Shown here piece by piece: positions 52,462-63,013 of a DNA stretch of 64,000 bases; positions within the stretch are counted from its first letter, which is position 1, and every line of letters begins with the position of its first letter. Origin of the DNA: Gammaproteobacteria bacterium. Its GTDB lineage: Bacteria; Pseudomonadota; Gammaproteobacteria; SZUA-229. The notes below the pieces were generated by a model. It was not told the DNA's origin, searched no databases, and saw only the letters and a program-made list of their open reading frames with translations. The stretch is from contig JABDRN010000100.1 in the NCBI GenBank assembly GCA_013041745.1, forward strand, positions 1 to 64,000, in the 5' to 3' direction. Position numbers and translations under genes: made by a program.

Positions 52462-53625
52462 TCAACGGATACGTGATTTATCATCACTGTCTTCCATCGA
52501 TATATTGTCCAGGCCTTCCATCAGGTCACTATTGCTGGAATCTTTACCTTCCAGTTTTATCCGCAGGCGCAGGTCATTGACAGAGTCCGCATTTCTGAGC
52601 GCATCTTCATATTTGATCTGGCCACCCTCGTAAAGGTTAAACAGCGCCTGGTCAAAGGTCTGCATGCCCAGCTCGTTGGATTTGGCGATCAGCTCCTTGA
52701 TGTCATGGACATTACCCTTGAAGATAAGGTCTGCCATCAGTGGTGTATTGATCATGATCTCGATCGCGGCCATGCGGCCATTTCCTGATATGGTCGGGAT
52801 AAGCCGCTGCGAGATAAGGCTCTTCAGATTCAATGACAGGTCCATCAACAGCTGTGCCCGACGGTCTTCCGGGAAAAAGTTGATGATACGGTCAAGCGCC
52901 TGGTTGGTACTGTTAGCGTGCAAGGTCGACAGGCACAGGTGGCCGGTCTCGGCAAAGGCGATCGCATGCTCCATGGTATCCCGATCACGGATCTCACCGA
53001 TCAGGATAACATCCGGTGCCTGCCGCAGGGTATTCTTCAGGGCGATCTCATAATTATCAGTATCGACACCTACTTCACGCTGGGTGACGATACAGTTCTT
53101 ATGATTATGGACAAATTCTATCGGGTCTTCGATGGTGATGATATGTCCATGACTGTTCTGGTTACGGTAACCCACCATCGCTGCCAGCGATGTCGACTTA
53201 CCTGAACCTGTGGCACCGACAAAGATCACCAGGCCGCGTTTAGTCATGGAGATATCTCTTAAAATTGGCGGCAGGTTAAGGTCATCGAACTCCGGTATCT
53301 CGGAGCGGATAACACGCAGCACCACGCCGACCGAACCACGCTGGGTGAATGCATTGACACGGAAGCGGGACACACCTGGCAGACTGATAGCAAAGTTACA
53401 CTCCTGTGTCTCCTCGAACTCCGCACGCTGCTTATCGTTCATGATCGAACTCACCAGTACCTGCGTATGCTGCGGACTGAGCGCCTGGTTCGATAGCGGT
53501 TTCATCGCACCATCGACTTTCATCGAAGGCGCCGCGCCTGCCGTGATGAACATATCCGAACCATCTTTCTGCACCATCATGCGCAGCATGTCATGCATGT
53601 ATTTTATTGCCTTTTCGCGATCCAC
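52462..53625 (-). CDS. pilU: PilT/PilU-family retraction ATPase (PilU-like, copy 1)
   Basis: GATGSGKSTSLAAMVGYRN, TIEDPIEFVHNHKNCIVTQREVG, acidic C-terminal extension. Confidence 0.88.
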   Translation of the reverse strand: MDREKAIKYMHDMLRMMVQKDGSDMFITAGAAPSMKVDGAMKPLSNQALSPQHTQVLVSSIMNDKQRAEFEETQECNFAISLPGVSRFRVNAFTQRGSVGVVLRVIRSEIPEFDDLNLPPILRDISMTKRGLVIFVGATGSGKSTSLAAMVGYRNQNSHGHIITIEDPIEFVHNHKNCIVTQREVGVDTDNYEIALKNTLRQAPDVILIGEIRDRDTMEHAIAFAETGHLCLSTLHANSTNQALDRIINFFPEDRRAQLLMDLSLNLKSLISQRLIPTISGNGRMAAIEIMINTPLMADLIFKGNVHDIKELIAKSNELGMQTFDQALFNLYEGGQIKYEDALRNADSVNDLRLRIKLEGKDSSNSDLMEGLDNISMEDSDDKSRIR

Positions 53626-53661
53626 TTAGATCACCTCGTTACTGTATCGTTAATCTTGATG

Positions 53662-54696
53662 TTAAAAAATATCTTTATTGGCGGCTTTCTTACGCGCTTC
53701 ATCTTTACTGATGAGGCCACGTGCGAGCAGCTCCTGCAGGTTCTGGTCCAGTGTCTGCATGCCGATAGCCTGGCCGGTCTGGATGGCAGAGAACATCTGT
53801 GCGATCTTGTTCTCACGGATCAGGTTCTTGATCGCCGATGTTCCGATCATGATCTCGTGTGCCGCTACCCTGCCACCACCGATCTTTTTCAGCAGGGTCT
53901 GCGAGATAACCGCGCGCAATGATTCAGACATCATCGCACGCACCATCTCTTTCTCTGCCGCCGGGAACACATCGACGATACGGTCGACGGTTTTTGCAGC
54001 TGAACTGGTGTGCAGGGTACCGAATACCAGGTGGCCGGTTTCGGCCGCAGACAGCGCCAGCCGGATGGTTTCGAGGTCACGCATCTCACCTACCAGGATG
54101 ACATCAGGGTCCTCACGGAGGGCAGATCGAAGGGCTTCGCTGAAGCCCAGAGTATCGCGGTGCACCTCACGCTGGTTGATCAGCGACTTCTTGCTCTCGT
54201 GCACGAATTCGATCGGGTCTTCGATAGTCAGGATATGGCCATAATGGTTCTCATTGACATAGTTCACCATACCGGCGAGCGTGGTCGATTTACCAGAACC
54301 GGTCGGGCCCGTCACCAGGACGATACCGCGAGGCGTATTTGAGATGTCTTCGAAGATCTTTGGCGCACCCAGTTCTTCCAGTGTCAGTATCTTGGACGGA
54401 ATGGTACGAAAAACTGCACCAGAACCCCTGTTATGGTTAAACGCATTGACACGAAAACGCGCCAGCCCCGGTATCTCGAAGGAAAAATCTGTCTCCCAGT
54501 ATTCCTCATAGGTTTTGCGCTGCTTATCATTCATGATGTCATACACCATGCCATGGACATGCTCATGGTCCATAGGATCAACATTGATACGGCGCACATC
54601 ACCATCTACACGTATCATCGGTGGAAGACCCGCCGAAAGGTGTAAATCCGAAGCGCCATTTTTTACGCTAAAAGCAAGTAGCTGAGCGATATCCAT
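53662..54696 (-). CDS. pilT: Type IV pilus twitching motility ATPase PilT
   Basis: GPTGSGKSTTLAGMVNYVN, GTLHTSSAAKTVDRI, AIKNLIRE motif. Confidence 0.95.
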   Translation of the reverse strand: MDIAQLLAFSVKNGASDLHLSAGLPPMIRVDGDVRRINVDPMDHEHVHGMVYDIMNDKQRKTYEEYWETDFSFEIPGLARFRVNAFNHNRGSGAVFRTIPSKILTLEELGAPKIFEDISNTPRGIVLVTGPTGSGKSTTLAGMVNYVNENHYGHILTIEDPIEFVHESKKSLINQREVHRDTLGFSEALRSALREDPDVILVGEMRDLETIRLALSAAETGHLVFGTLHTSSAAKTVDRIVDVFPAAEKEMVRAMMSESLRAVISQTLLKKIGGGRVAAHEIMIGTSAIKNLIRENKIAQMFSAIQTGQAIGMQTLDQNLQELLARGLISKDEARKKAANKDIF

Positions 54697-54882
54697 CTAA
54701 TTCCCCTGATATGAATAAAGTTTTTCTTATAATGACTCTCCTATTTATAGCCAAGAATCACGTTACTTTCTTTAATCCGCGACTAATTCAGAAATATTTT
54801 TGCCTCATCGTTCAAATCAGGGAATATCAAGTGAGTGTGTTAAAATCAGCGCGAAATTTAATTACCGGAATGTGAACCCAAG

Positions 54883-55698
54883 ATGCCCACTATCGGATTT
54901 ATCGGCGGCGGCAACATGGCTGCCAGCCTCATCGGCGGACTGATCAACGCTGGCATATCTGCATCGAATATCACCGTTGCAGAACCAGACGAAGAACGCC
55001 GCCACTCGCTGGCAGGACAGTTTGGCATCAATACCTCTGCCGATAACAACGCGACACTTGACTGCGAGATCATCGTACTGGCTGTCAAACCGCAGCTCTT
55101 GAAGCAGGTATGTGAACAGCTGGATACCTCGCCAGATAGTCAGCTTTTATTCATATCCATCGCGGCAGGTATCAGGAGCACCGATATCAACCGCTGGCTG
55201 AAAGGCGGCAAGGCGGTCGTTCGCTGTATGCCAAATACACCGGCCCTGTTGCAATGCGGTGCTTCCGGCCTGTATGCGAATGATATAGTCAGCGACAGTC
55301 AGAGGCAGCAGGCAGAAAAAATCATGCAGGCTGTCGGTATCGTGATATGGGTCGATAATGAAGACCAGCTCGATGCGGTTACTGCTGTCTCCGGCAGCGG
55401 CCCGGCCTACTTCTTCCTGATGATGGAAGCCATGCAGCAGGCAGGTGAATCACTGGGACTGGATGCCGATATTACTCAAAAACTGGTATTGCAGACTGCG
55501 CTCGGTGCCGCACGTATGGCACTGGAGAGCGACTCCTCAGCCAGTGAACTGCGCCAGATGGTGACTTCAAAAGGCGGCACTACTGAGCAGGCGATCTTGA
55601 GTTTTCAGTCAGCAGATTATAATAAGATCGTACTGGATGCACTGAGAGCTGCAAATGACCGTTCTATCTCGCTTGCGGATGAACTCGGATCAGAATAA
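54883..55698 (+). CDS. proC: Pyrroline-5-carboxylate reductase
   Basis: IGFIGGGNMAASLIGGL; VVRCMPNTPALLQCGASGLYAN; AVSGSGPAYFFLMMEAM. Confidence 0.96.
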   Translation: MPTIGFIGGGNMAASLIGGLINAGISASNITVAEPDEERRHSLAGQFGINTSADNNATLDCEIIVLAVKPQLLKQVCEQLDTSPDSQLLFISIAAGIRSTDINRWLKGGKAVVRCMPNTPALLQCGASGLYANDIVSDSQRQQAEKIMQAVGIVIWVDNEDQLDAVTAVSGSGPAYFFLMMEAMQQAGESLGLDADITQKLVLQTALGAARMALESDSSASELRQMVTSKGGTTEQAILSFQSADYNKIVLDALRAANDRSISLADELGSE

Positions 55699-55747
55699 GA
55701 CTAGATAACAGAACAAATCAGAAATTACACAGTTACAGGTAATACAG

Positions 55748-56290
55748 ATGAGCCAGGAAAATCCCTTTATCTTTTTGATCGATACTCTATTCAGTATCTA
55801 TATCGCGATCATGCTGTTGCGATTTTTATTACAGCAGGTCGGCGCAGATTTTTACAATCCCATATCACAGTTCGTGGTCAAAGCCACGCAGCCACTGGTG
55901 ACTGTCGCCCGGCGTTTCATACCGAGCATAAAAAAAGTCGACACGGCGACGCTGGTCCTGGTGGTAGTCCTGATCCTGGTGAAACTGACCATCTTGTTCG
56001 CCATCGCCGGCGTGCAGTTTAATGGTCAGTTGTTGCTGATCCAGTCCTTATACGACCTGATATCATTAACCTTTGATATCTTCATCGTCGCCCTGTTCAT
56101 CCAGGCCATCCTGAGCTGGATCAACCCGGACCCTTATCATCCCGTCAACAGGCTATTGAGCAGCCTGACATTCCCGATACTGCGCCCGATACAAAAAAAT
56201 GTGCCGCCGATCGGTGGTATCGACCTCTCGGTACTGATCGCGCTGATCGCACTAATGTTCATTAAAAAGCTGGTGCTATCGCTGTTTTGA
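55748..56290 (+). CDS. yggT: YggT family integral membrane protein
   Basis: Two YGGT repeats; downstream of proC. Confidence 0.93.
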   Translation: MSQENPFIFLIDTLFSIYIAIMLLRFLLQQVGADFYNPISQFVVKATQPLVTVARRFIPSIKKVDTATLVLVVVLILVKLTILFAIAGVQFNGQLLLIQSLYDLISLTFDIFIVALFIQAILSWINPDPYHPVNRLLSSLTFPILRPIQKNVPPIGGIDLSVLIALIALMFIKKLVLSLF

Positions 56291-56313
56291 CTGGCTCATG
56301 CTGAAACGGTTTA

Positions 56314-57558
56314 TTATTTGACCAGTGAATTCAGGTCAAATATCGGCAGCAGGATCCCAAGCACGATGAGCAGCACCATCAGTCCCATGGTCAGGATGAT
56401 CACCGGTTCCAGGATGCCGACGATATAGGCGATCATCGTCACCTGCTCACGCTCCAGCTGGACCGATGCACGCTCCAGCATCTCTTCCAGCTTGCCGCTG
56501 TTTTCACCGCTGGCGATCAGCTGCAATGTCATAGGAGGAAACAGCTTGCTGTGCTCCAGGGCATTCTTGATGTTGGTACCTTCTCGGACACGGTCCGTGG
56601 CCTCCAGGATTGCCTGCCGCATCGGCAGGTTGGAGACCACCTTTGCCGATATCTTCATCGCCTCCAGGATATTCACACCGCTGCCGGTGAGGATGCTGAA
56701 GGTGCGGGTGAATAATGCCGCATTGAGGCCCCGCACCAGTCGGTGGATTACCGGGAGCCTGAACAGGAACATGTGGTATTTCATCATGAATGCAGGCCGT
56801 GTCAACAATACCTGAAAACCGATAAACAGCGCGACCACTGCAATCAACAGCAGCATTCCGTAATCGACAACGAAATCACTCATCGCGATCAGCGTCACGG
56901 TAAGCCCCGGTAGTTCCTGACCGGTGTCTTCGAAAACGGAGACCACCTGCGGCACGATGCTGGTCATCATGAACACCACGATAGCAATCGCAAACAGTGA
57001 CAGAAATGCCGGATAGATCAGTGCCTGCCTGACCTTGCCCTGAATCTCCTGCCGGCTCTCGGTATAATCGGCGAGACGGTCCAACACGGTATCGAGGTGA
57101 CCCGACTGCTCACCGGCATCGACCGTGGCACGGTATAACTCAGGAAATACTTTTGGATAATCTGCCAGACCGACGGCCAGCGAGTGCCCTTCTAAAACAC
57201 GCGAGCGAATGGCATAGAGCATACTCTTGATGCGCTGTTTTTCCGTCTGGTTGGCGACAGCAGCCAGTGTTTCATCCAGCGGCAGAGCCGCCTGAATAAG
57301 GGTGGCGAGCTGGCGGGTCAGCAATGCAAGCTCTGTTGAACTTATGCCTCGCTGTAAAAACCTCGGCACTGAAACGCCGACACCGCTCTTATCGCCGCGC
57401 TGACTGTCTTTGGCTTTTCTCCTGCTCTCGCTGATCTCCAGCGGCATCATGCCTTTATCGCGCAACAACTGCCGGACCTGCCTGGCGGTGTCGCCTTCGA
57501 TCACGCCCTTGCGTTCTTTGCCTTTGTCATCGAGTACGATGTATTCAAATGCTGCCAT
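56314..57558 (-). CDS. gspF: Type II secretion system inner membrane protein GspF (start moved to 57558)
   Basis: MAAFEYIVLDDKGKERKGVIEGDTARQVRQLLRDKGM; GspF repeats. Confidence 0.93.
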   Translation of the reverse strand: MAAFEYIVLDDKGKERKGVIEGDTARQVRQLLRDKGMMPLEISESRRKAKDSQRGDKSGVGVSVPRFLQRGISSTELALLTRQLATLIQAALPLDETLAAVANQTEKQRIKSMLYAIRSRVLEGHSLAVGLADYPKVFPELYRATVDAGEQSGHLDTVLDRLADYTESRQEIQGKVRQALIYPAFLSLFAIAIVVFMMTSIVPQVVSVFEDTGQELPGLTVTLIAMSDFVVDYGMLLLIAVVALFIGFQVLLTRPAFMMKYHMFLFRLPVIHRLVRGLNAALFTRTFSILTGSGVNILEAMKISAKVVSNLPMRQAILEATDRVREGTNIKNALEHSKLFPPMTLQLIASGENSGKLEEMLERASVQLEREQVTMIAYIVGILEPVIILTMGLMVLLIVLGILLPIFDLNSLVK

Positions 57559-57567
57559 CTTTAAAAA

Positions 57568-57681
57568 CAATGAAAAGTGAAAAATGAAAAATGAAAAATA
57601 TCAGACAATGATGACACTGGTATCATTACCTGTATGTTTTGTGTTTTTATATTTTCATTTTTCATTTTTCGTTCTTCATTG
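57568..57681. repeat. Long inverted repeat (arms ~33 bp) built from GAAAAAT heptads, between gspE and gspF
   Basis: caatgaaaagtgaaaaatgaaaaatgaaaaatat versus reverse complement of atattttcatttttcatttttcgttcttcattg. Confidence 0.9.
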
Positions 57682-57687
57682 ACCTGA

Positions 57688-59250
57688 TCAGTCATCTCGG
57701 CTGACACGCATCACTTCTTCCAGTGAAGTCCTGCCTTTCAGGATCATACGTCGGCCATCCTGGCTTACACTGGTAGAGATCGTCCGCGCATAATCCTCCA
57801 TCGCCTGCTCACCGGCACCTTCATGAATCATATTGTGCAGATGGTGGTCGATCGGAATAAATTCATAGAGACCGCTACGACCGATATAACCGAGGTGATT
57901 GCATTCTTCACAGCCAACCGGGGAATAGATGACGGTGACATCATCCTTTTCCATACCCAGCCACTCACGTTCTTTCTCGGTTATCTCATGAGGTTTCTTA
58001 CAGTGCGGGCACAGGTTCCTCACCAGCCGCTGCGCCATCACGCCGATGAGGCTCGATGCCAGCAGGAACTGTTCCACGCCCATATCGCGCAGACGGGTAA
58101 TGGCGCCGATGGCACTGTTAGTATGCAGGGTGGATAACACCAGGTGTCCAGTGAGACTGGCCTGAACCGCGATCGAAGCGGTTTCGAGGTCACGGATCTC
58201 ACCGATCATCACCACATCCGGATCCTGGCGCAAGATAGAACGCAGGCCACGAGCAAATGACATATCCACCTTGGTATTCACCTGGGTCTGACCGATTCCA
58301 TCGATGTAATACTCGATAGGATCCTCCACCGTTAATATGTTCCTCGACTTGACATTGAGCACACTGAGACCAGCATACAGCGTCGTCGTCTTACCAGAAC
58401 CTGTCGGACCTGTAACCAGGATGATGCCATGCGGTTTATGCAACAGTTCATGGAATGACTTGTAGACCTTTTTAGACATACCAAGCTGTTCGAGATCAAG
58501 CCTTCCGGCCTGTTTGTCGAGCAGTCGCATGACCACGCGTTCACCATGACCGGATGGCAGTGTAGAGACACGCACATCGACCGCACGACCTGCGACCCGT
58601 AATGATATACGGCCATCCTGCGGCAGACGTTTCTCAGCGATATCGAGTTTAGCCATCACCTTGATCCGCGAGATGACCAGCGGTGCGATATTTCCGGGCG
58701 GCTTGAGTATCTCACGCAGCATGCCATCGACACGAAAGCGCACACGCATACGGTTTTCAAATGGTTCTATATGTACGTCAGACGCGTTGATCTTGATCGC
58801 TTCACTTAACAGTGCATTGATCAGACGGATGATAGGCGCATCATCGTCAGCTTCCATCAGGTCTTCAGGCTCAAGTGTTTCAGCCAGCTCATCAAGATCG
58901 AGCTCGTCGCCGACACCCTCCATCATCGCCATCGCCTGGTCGCTGCCCTGCTCATATGTCTGTGCCAGCAAAGCTGCGAACTGCTCTTCTGTTGAAGGAC
59001 TTAAGGAGATATCCCTGTGAGTGATACGGCTGACCTCTGCGAGCACGATCGGGTCGGGCGAGCCATGGTACAGAATATTGACCACATCATCATCGATCTG
59101 CCCGATGAGGACGCCGTGACGTTTTGCAAACGCATAAGGTAGCACCTGCGCAGTGATCGGTACTTCCGACTGCACCGCTTCAGCCTGATAGTCCGGCTCT
59201 GCGTCCTTTACGGAATCATGCGCAGCACTAGAGGAATCCATCTTCCTCAT
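57688..59250 (-). CDS. gspE: Type II secretion system ATPase GspE
   Basis: GPTGSGKTTTLYAGL, CPHCKKPHEI...CEECNHLGYIGRSGLYEF zinc region; upstream of gspF. Confidence 0.94.
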   Translation of the reverse strand: MRKMDSSSAAHDSVKDAEPDYQAEAVQSEVPITAQVLPYAFAKRHGVLIGQIDDDVVNILYHGSPDPIVLAEVSRITHRDISLSPSTEEQFAALLAQTYEQGSDQAMAMMEGVGDELDLDELAETLEPEDLMEADDDAPIIRLINALLSEAIKINASDVHIEPFENRMRVRFRVDGMLREILKPPGNIAPLVISRIKVMAKLDIAEKRLPQDGRISLRVAGRAVDVRVSTLPSGHGERVVMRLLDKQAGRLDLEQLGMSKKVYKSFHELLHKPHGIILVTGPTGSGKTTTLYAGLSVLNVKSRNILTVEDPIEYYIDGIGQTQVNTKVDMSFARGLRSILRQDPDVVMIGEIRDLETASIAVQASLTGHLVLSTLHTNSAIGAITRLRDMGVEQFLLASSLIGVMAQRLVRNLCPHCKKPHEITEKEREWLGMEKDDVTVIYSPVGCEECNHLGYIGRSGLYEFIPIDHHLHNMIHEGAGEQAMEDYARTISTSVSQDGRRMILKGRTSLEEVMRVSRDD

Positions 59251-61288
59251 CCCAGCTGATATCTTCGACGCTGTCGATATTCACTTTAGATTTCTCAATG
59301 GTCTGTTTCGAGCGGTCGATCTCTTCTATCGGCGGCAGCCTCGGTGCCGCATCGTCGAGCAGGCCAAAGCTGCCATCTTCTTTATTATAAGCACCGCTCT
59401 CAACACCGCGCAGGTGGCTGTATTTTTCGTTGGTGACAAACGTTGCATCCTTGTGGTCACGCAGTATGGATGGTCTCAGGAAGACCATCAGGTTGGCTTT
59501 TGTCCTGGTGGTATTTTCCGTACGGAATAAAAATCCGATAACCGGAATATCACCGAGTAGCGGCACCTTGCTCTCGGTATCCGAAACTTCTTCCTGGATG
59601 AGGCCGCCGAGGATCAGGATACCGCCGTCATCAACCAGCACACTGGTCTTGATCGAACGCTTACGCGTAGCGATTCCCTGTTCGATAGTCCCTGGAATGA
59701 CACTGGAGGTTTCCTGCTCCAGCACCAGTTTTACGGTATCGCCTTCATTGATCTGCGGTGTGACCTTCAAGGTTAAACCGACATCCTGGCGCTCAATCGT
59801 CTGAAACGGATTATTCGGATTGGTACTGCCGGTGCCGGTAAAACTACCTGTGACAAAAGGCAGGTTCTGACCGACGATCAGCTCGGCTTCTTCATTATCC
59901 AGGGTCACGATATTGGGTGTCGACAGGATGTTGGTATTGGTATCGGTCTGCAGGGCTCGTAATAGAGCACCGTATCTCACGCCCGAACCGTTTTCACCAC
60001 CAAGACCAAAAGACAGGCCTGCCGGCAGAGACGTAGGTGCGGTACCTGATGCCACCGATAGAAGCAGATCGCCGACCCCGGCAAAGTTGCTGATGCCGGC
60101 AGGCAAGGCACCACTGTCACGCGTGGTGCCATCGACTGCAAAACCAACACCAACTTCTTTGTTATTGTTGGTGGTGATCTCGGCGATGATCGCTTCGATA
60201 AGTACCTGTGCACGGCGGATGTCCAGCTGGCGGATAACCGCTTTCAGGTTTTTCACCGTGTTCGGATCAGCGGTAATGATCAGCGCATTGGTCTCCTCAT
60301 CGGCCTGGATGATGGCGTTCTGACTGATGACGCTGCCCGAAGTGACTTTTACCGGTGCTGCCTTGACCTTGCTGGCAGCTGAACTCTTGGTCTGCTCTTT
60401 CAATCCGGTAAGGATCTTCACCAGGTTCTCGGCTTTGGCATATTTCAGGTAGACGACATGCGTGTTACCGCCGCCATCTTCTAACGGGGTATCGAGATAG
60501 GTGATTGTAGCCCGAATCTTCAAACGTGATGAACGGTCACCGGTGACCAGGATACTGTTGGTACGATCATCCGCCGCCAGTTTGATCTTCTTCGATGCGT
60601 CTTTTGCCGTGCCACCGGCATTTAACGAATTCAAGATACGAACCAGTTCAGAAGCAGAAGCATGCTTCAATGGGATAATCTCCAGTTCATCACTGTCCGG
60701 ACGGTCGACACCGGCGATAATCTTTAACAGGCGCTGTATGTTGCCGGCATGATCGGTAATTATCAGCGTATTGGTCGGGTTGTATGCCGCCAGATGCCCC
60801 TGCTGTGGTACCAGTGGCCGTAATATCGGCACCAGCTGAGAGGCAGGCACGTGATCGAGACGGATGATCTTGGTAACCAGCTCATCATCAGGGAAAACAT
60901 CCTTACTGCCAGATAGCGGTAACGGCCCCTGCTTGGCATTGACCTGCGGTACGATCTTGATCACAGAACCGGTCGGAACCGCAGCGTAGCCATGCACCTG
61001 TAACACGGACAGGAAAACCTCATAAACCGCTTCGGGGGTCAGCGTGTTTGCTGAGATCACGGTAACCTTGGCTTTCACCCTCGGGTCGATGATGAAGTTT
61101 TTCCCGGTAAATTTTGACACCGTACTGATCAGCGCGCGGATATCGGCATCTTTCAGATTGAGCGTTATCTCATCTGCCATCACTGGCGTTGTAATGAACA
61201 TCGAAAGCAGGACAGGTAGCAACACTGCCTTCACCCGGCTTCGTGCAGAATGCTTCAGGTATTGAATTGTTAATTGAACAATGGCCAT
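59228..61288 (-). CDS. gspD: Type II secretion system secretin GspD
   Basis: ITLNLKDADIRALISTVSKFTGKNFIIDPRVKAKVTV; secretin domain KVPLLGDIPVIGFLFR. Confidence 0.95.
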   Translation of the reverse strand: MAIVQLTIQYLKHSARSRVKAVLLPVLLSMFITTPVMADEITLNLKDADIRALISTVSKFTGKNFIIDPRVKAKVTVISANTLTPEAVYEVFLSVLQVHGYAAVPTGSVIKIVPQVNAKQGPLPLSGSKDVFPDDELVTKIIRLDHVPASQLVPILRPLVPQQGHLAAYNPTNTLIITDHAGNIQRLLKIIAGVDRPDSDELEIIPLKHASASELVRILNSLNAGGTAKDASKKIKLAADDRTNSILVTGDRSSRLKIRATITYLDTPLEDGGGNTHVVYLKYAKAENLVKILTGLKEQTKSSAASKVKAAPVKVTSGSVISQNAIIQADEETNALIITADPNTVKNLKAVIRQLDIRRAQVLIEAIIAEITTNNNKEVGVGFAVDGTTRDSGALPAGISNFAGVGDLLLSVASGTAPTSLPAGLSFGLGGENGSGVRYGALLRALQTDTNTNILSTPNIVTLDNEEAELIVGQNLPFVTGSFTGTGSTNPNNPFQTIERQDVGLTLKVTPQINEGDTVKLVLEQETSSVIPGTIEQGIATRKRSIKTSVLVDDGGILILGGLIQEEVSDTESKVPLLGDIPVIGFLFRTENTTRTKANLMVFLRPSILRDHKDATFVTNEKYSHLRGVESGAYNKEDGSFGLLDDAAPRLPPIEEIDRSKQTIEKSKVNIDSVEDISWDEEDGFL

Positions 61289-61305
61289 ATAAATTCCTGT
61301 TCTAC

Positions 61306-62190
61306 TTATTGCAGCGAAATATTAAGTGGAACCTCGGCACCATTGCGTTTCACCACTATATTTAGATTCTTTGCTGTACTTAACTTGCGTAACGCACTGA
61401 TACCATTCTGCTGGTTATCCAGTTTTACACCATTGATTTGGGTGATGACATCGCTGCTCTCTATGCCCAGCTCAGACAACATCTGGCCTTTCTGCTGCGG
61501 TTTCAGACGATAACCGATCTGCTTGCCGTTCTCTTTGACCACCACAGGCAAGGCATATTCACCGAAAGAGGTGGGGTTTTTTAAAATATTACTTCTTATA
61601 TCCTTCAACGCCGCGGCTGGAGTACCCCGGCTATAACGACCGCTGCGCAGACTGGATTGATTCCCTGAGTTTAACCCACCGACACCACTGACTTTCTGTA
61701 ATTTTAGAGTCTCCAGGCGGCCACTGCGTTCTAGCACCACGTATTCCGGATAGATCTCTTTGATCTCCACACCGCCCGGCATCTTGTCGCCGATACCGTA
61801 GATATCTTCCTTACCGTTTTTCCCCTGTGCGATGATAGCACTCGCCATCTCCATCGGAATTGCCGCCAGCACTCCCTTCAGCGTCAGGTTCAGCTTGGTT
61901 TCAGGTGCCTTGGACTGCTGCACGGCTGCTTTTTCACTGACACCAAAGACATTAGCCGAGGTAAGTTGCCTGAAGTTATCCTGCTGTGCCTGCTTATTGA
62001 TAGACGGCCTGGCTGTTTGCACCGCCGGCACAGCAGACGGCTCACCCTGCGGGAAAAACAGCCAGGTGATCTCGACCAGCAGCCAGGCACAGGCGATAAT
62101 GAGAAGCACGTTTACGAACGCTGCCAGCCGCTGGTTGATTTGTTGTAACACGAGCGGATTGTTTAGTTTTGCAATCAGTGTGTTAGCCAT
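61306..62190 (-). CDS. gspC: Type II secretion system protein GspC
   Basis: N-terminal TM; C-terminal PDZ-like GYRLKPQQKGQMLSELGIESSDVITQINGVKLDN; upstream of gspD. Confidence 0.92.
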   Translation of the reverse strand: MANTLIAKLNNPLVLQQINQRLAAFVNVLLIIACAWLLVEITWLFFPQGEPSAVPAVQTARPSINKQAQQDNFRQLTSANVFGVSEKAAVQQSKAPETKLNLTLKGVLAAIPMEMASAIIAQGKNGKEDIYGIGDKMPGGVEIKEIYPEYVVLERSGRLETLKLQKVSGVGGLNSGNQSSLRSGRYSRGTPAAALKDIRSNILKNPTSFGEYALPVVVKENGKQIGYRLKPQQKGQMLSELGIESSDVITQINGVKLDNQQNGISALRKLSTAKNLNIVVKRNGAEVPLNISLQ

Positions 62191-62365
62191 TATTTAGAGA
62201 TATTTTCTTAAAATGCATAAGTATGCCGAATTCTAGCAGTCTATCGCCCCGGATGCAGAGCGATTCACTGAAATTCATGGAATTTTCATACTTTTTACAG
62301 GTAAACGCCCGGCTCACAGATATCAGACAGTATTTTGATCATATTGATCCGTCTTGATGACCGAT

Positions 62366-63013
62366 TCAGCCGTTACGGCAGAACCGGTAGATTGCGATCT
62401 CGCCCAGCAGATTTGGGAACAGGTTCATCAGCCAGTTACCCTTGCGATGACTGTGATCGACGACGGTGCGCTGCAGTATCTGGATATCATGCTTTTTGCA
62501 TAAAACTTCAAAATCATTGAGCGTACACAGGTGCACGTTCGGCGTATTAAACCATTGATTTGGCAAGTTTTTCGTTACCGGCATGACCCCTTTTAACCCC
62601 AGTTGCAACCGGGCTCTCCAGTGCGCCATGTTAGGAAAGGTGACGATACCTTCCTTGCCGACGCGTAACATCTCTTCTATCAGCAGATCGGGCTGTTCAG
62701 TCGCCTGCAGCGTCTGGCTCATGATGACATAGTCAAAACTGCTGTCTGAGAAATAGGCTTTTAAACCATCATTGAGATCGGCCTGTATCACGTTGATATT
62801 TTTTTCGACACAGTCCTCGATATTAAACGGGCTGATCTCCAGGCCATAACCCAACACCTTGAGCCTGTCTCGCAGGTAAGCGAGCAGGGTACCGTCACCG
62901 CAGCCAAGATCGAGGACCTTACTGTCAGCCTTTATCCAGTCAGCGATGATCGACAGATCCGCGCGCAGATCTTCGCCTGCATTCACTGCCAGGTGCTCGC
63001 CTAACGGGCTCAT
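62366..63013 (-). CDS. metW: Methionine biosynthesis protein MetW
   Basis: [15 protein letters not shown]; overlaps metX end. Confidence 0.94.
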   Translation of the reverse strand: MSPLGEHLAVNAGEDLRADLSIIADWIKADSKVLDLGCGDGTLLAYLRDRLKVLGYGLEISPFNIEDCVEKNINVIQADLNDGLKAYFSDSSFDYVIMSQTLQATEQPDLLIEEMLRVGKEGIVTFPNMAHWRARLQLGLKGVMPVTKNLPNQWFNTPNVHLCTLNDFEVLCKKHDIQILQRTVVDHSHRKGNWLMNLFPNLLGEIAIYRFCRNG

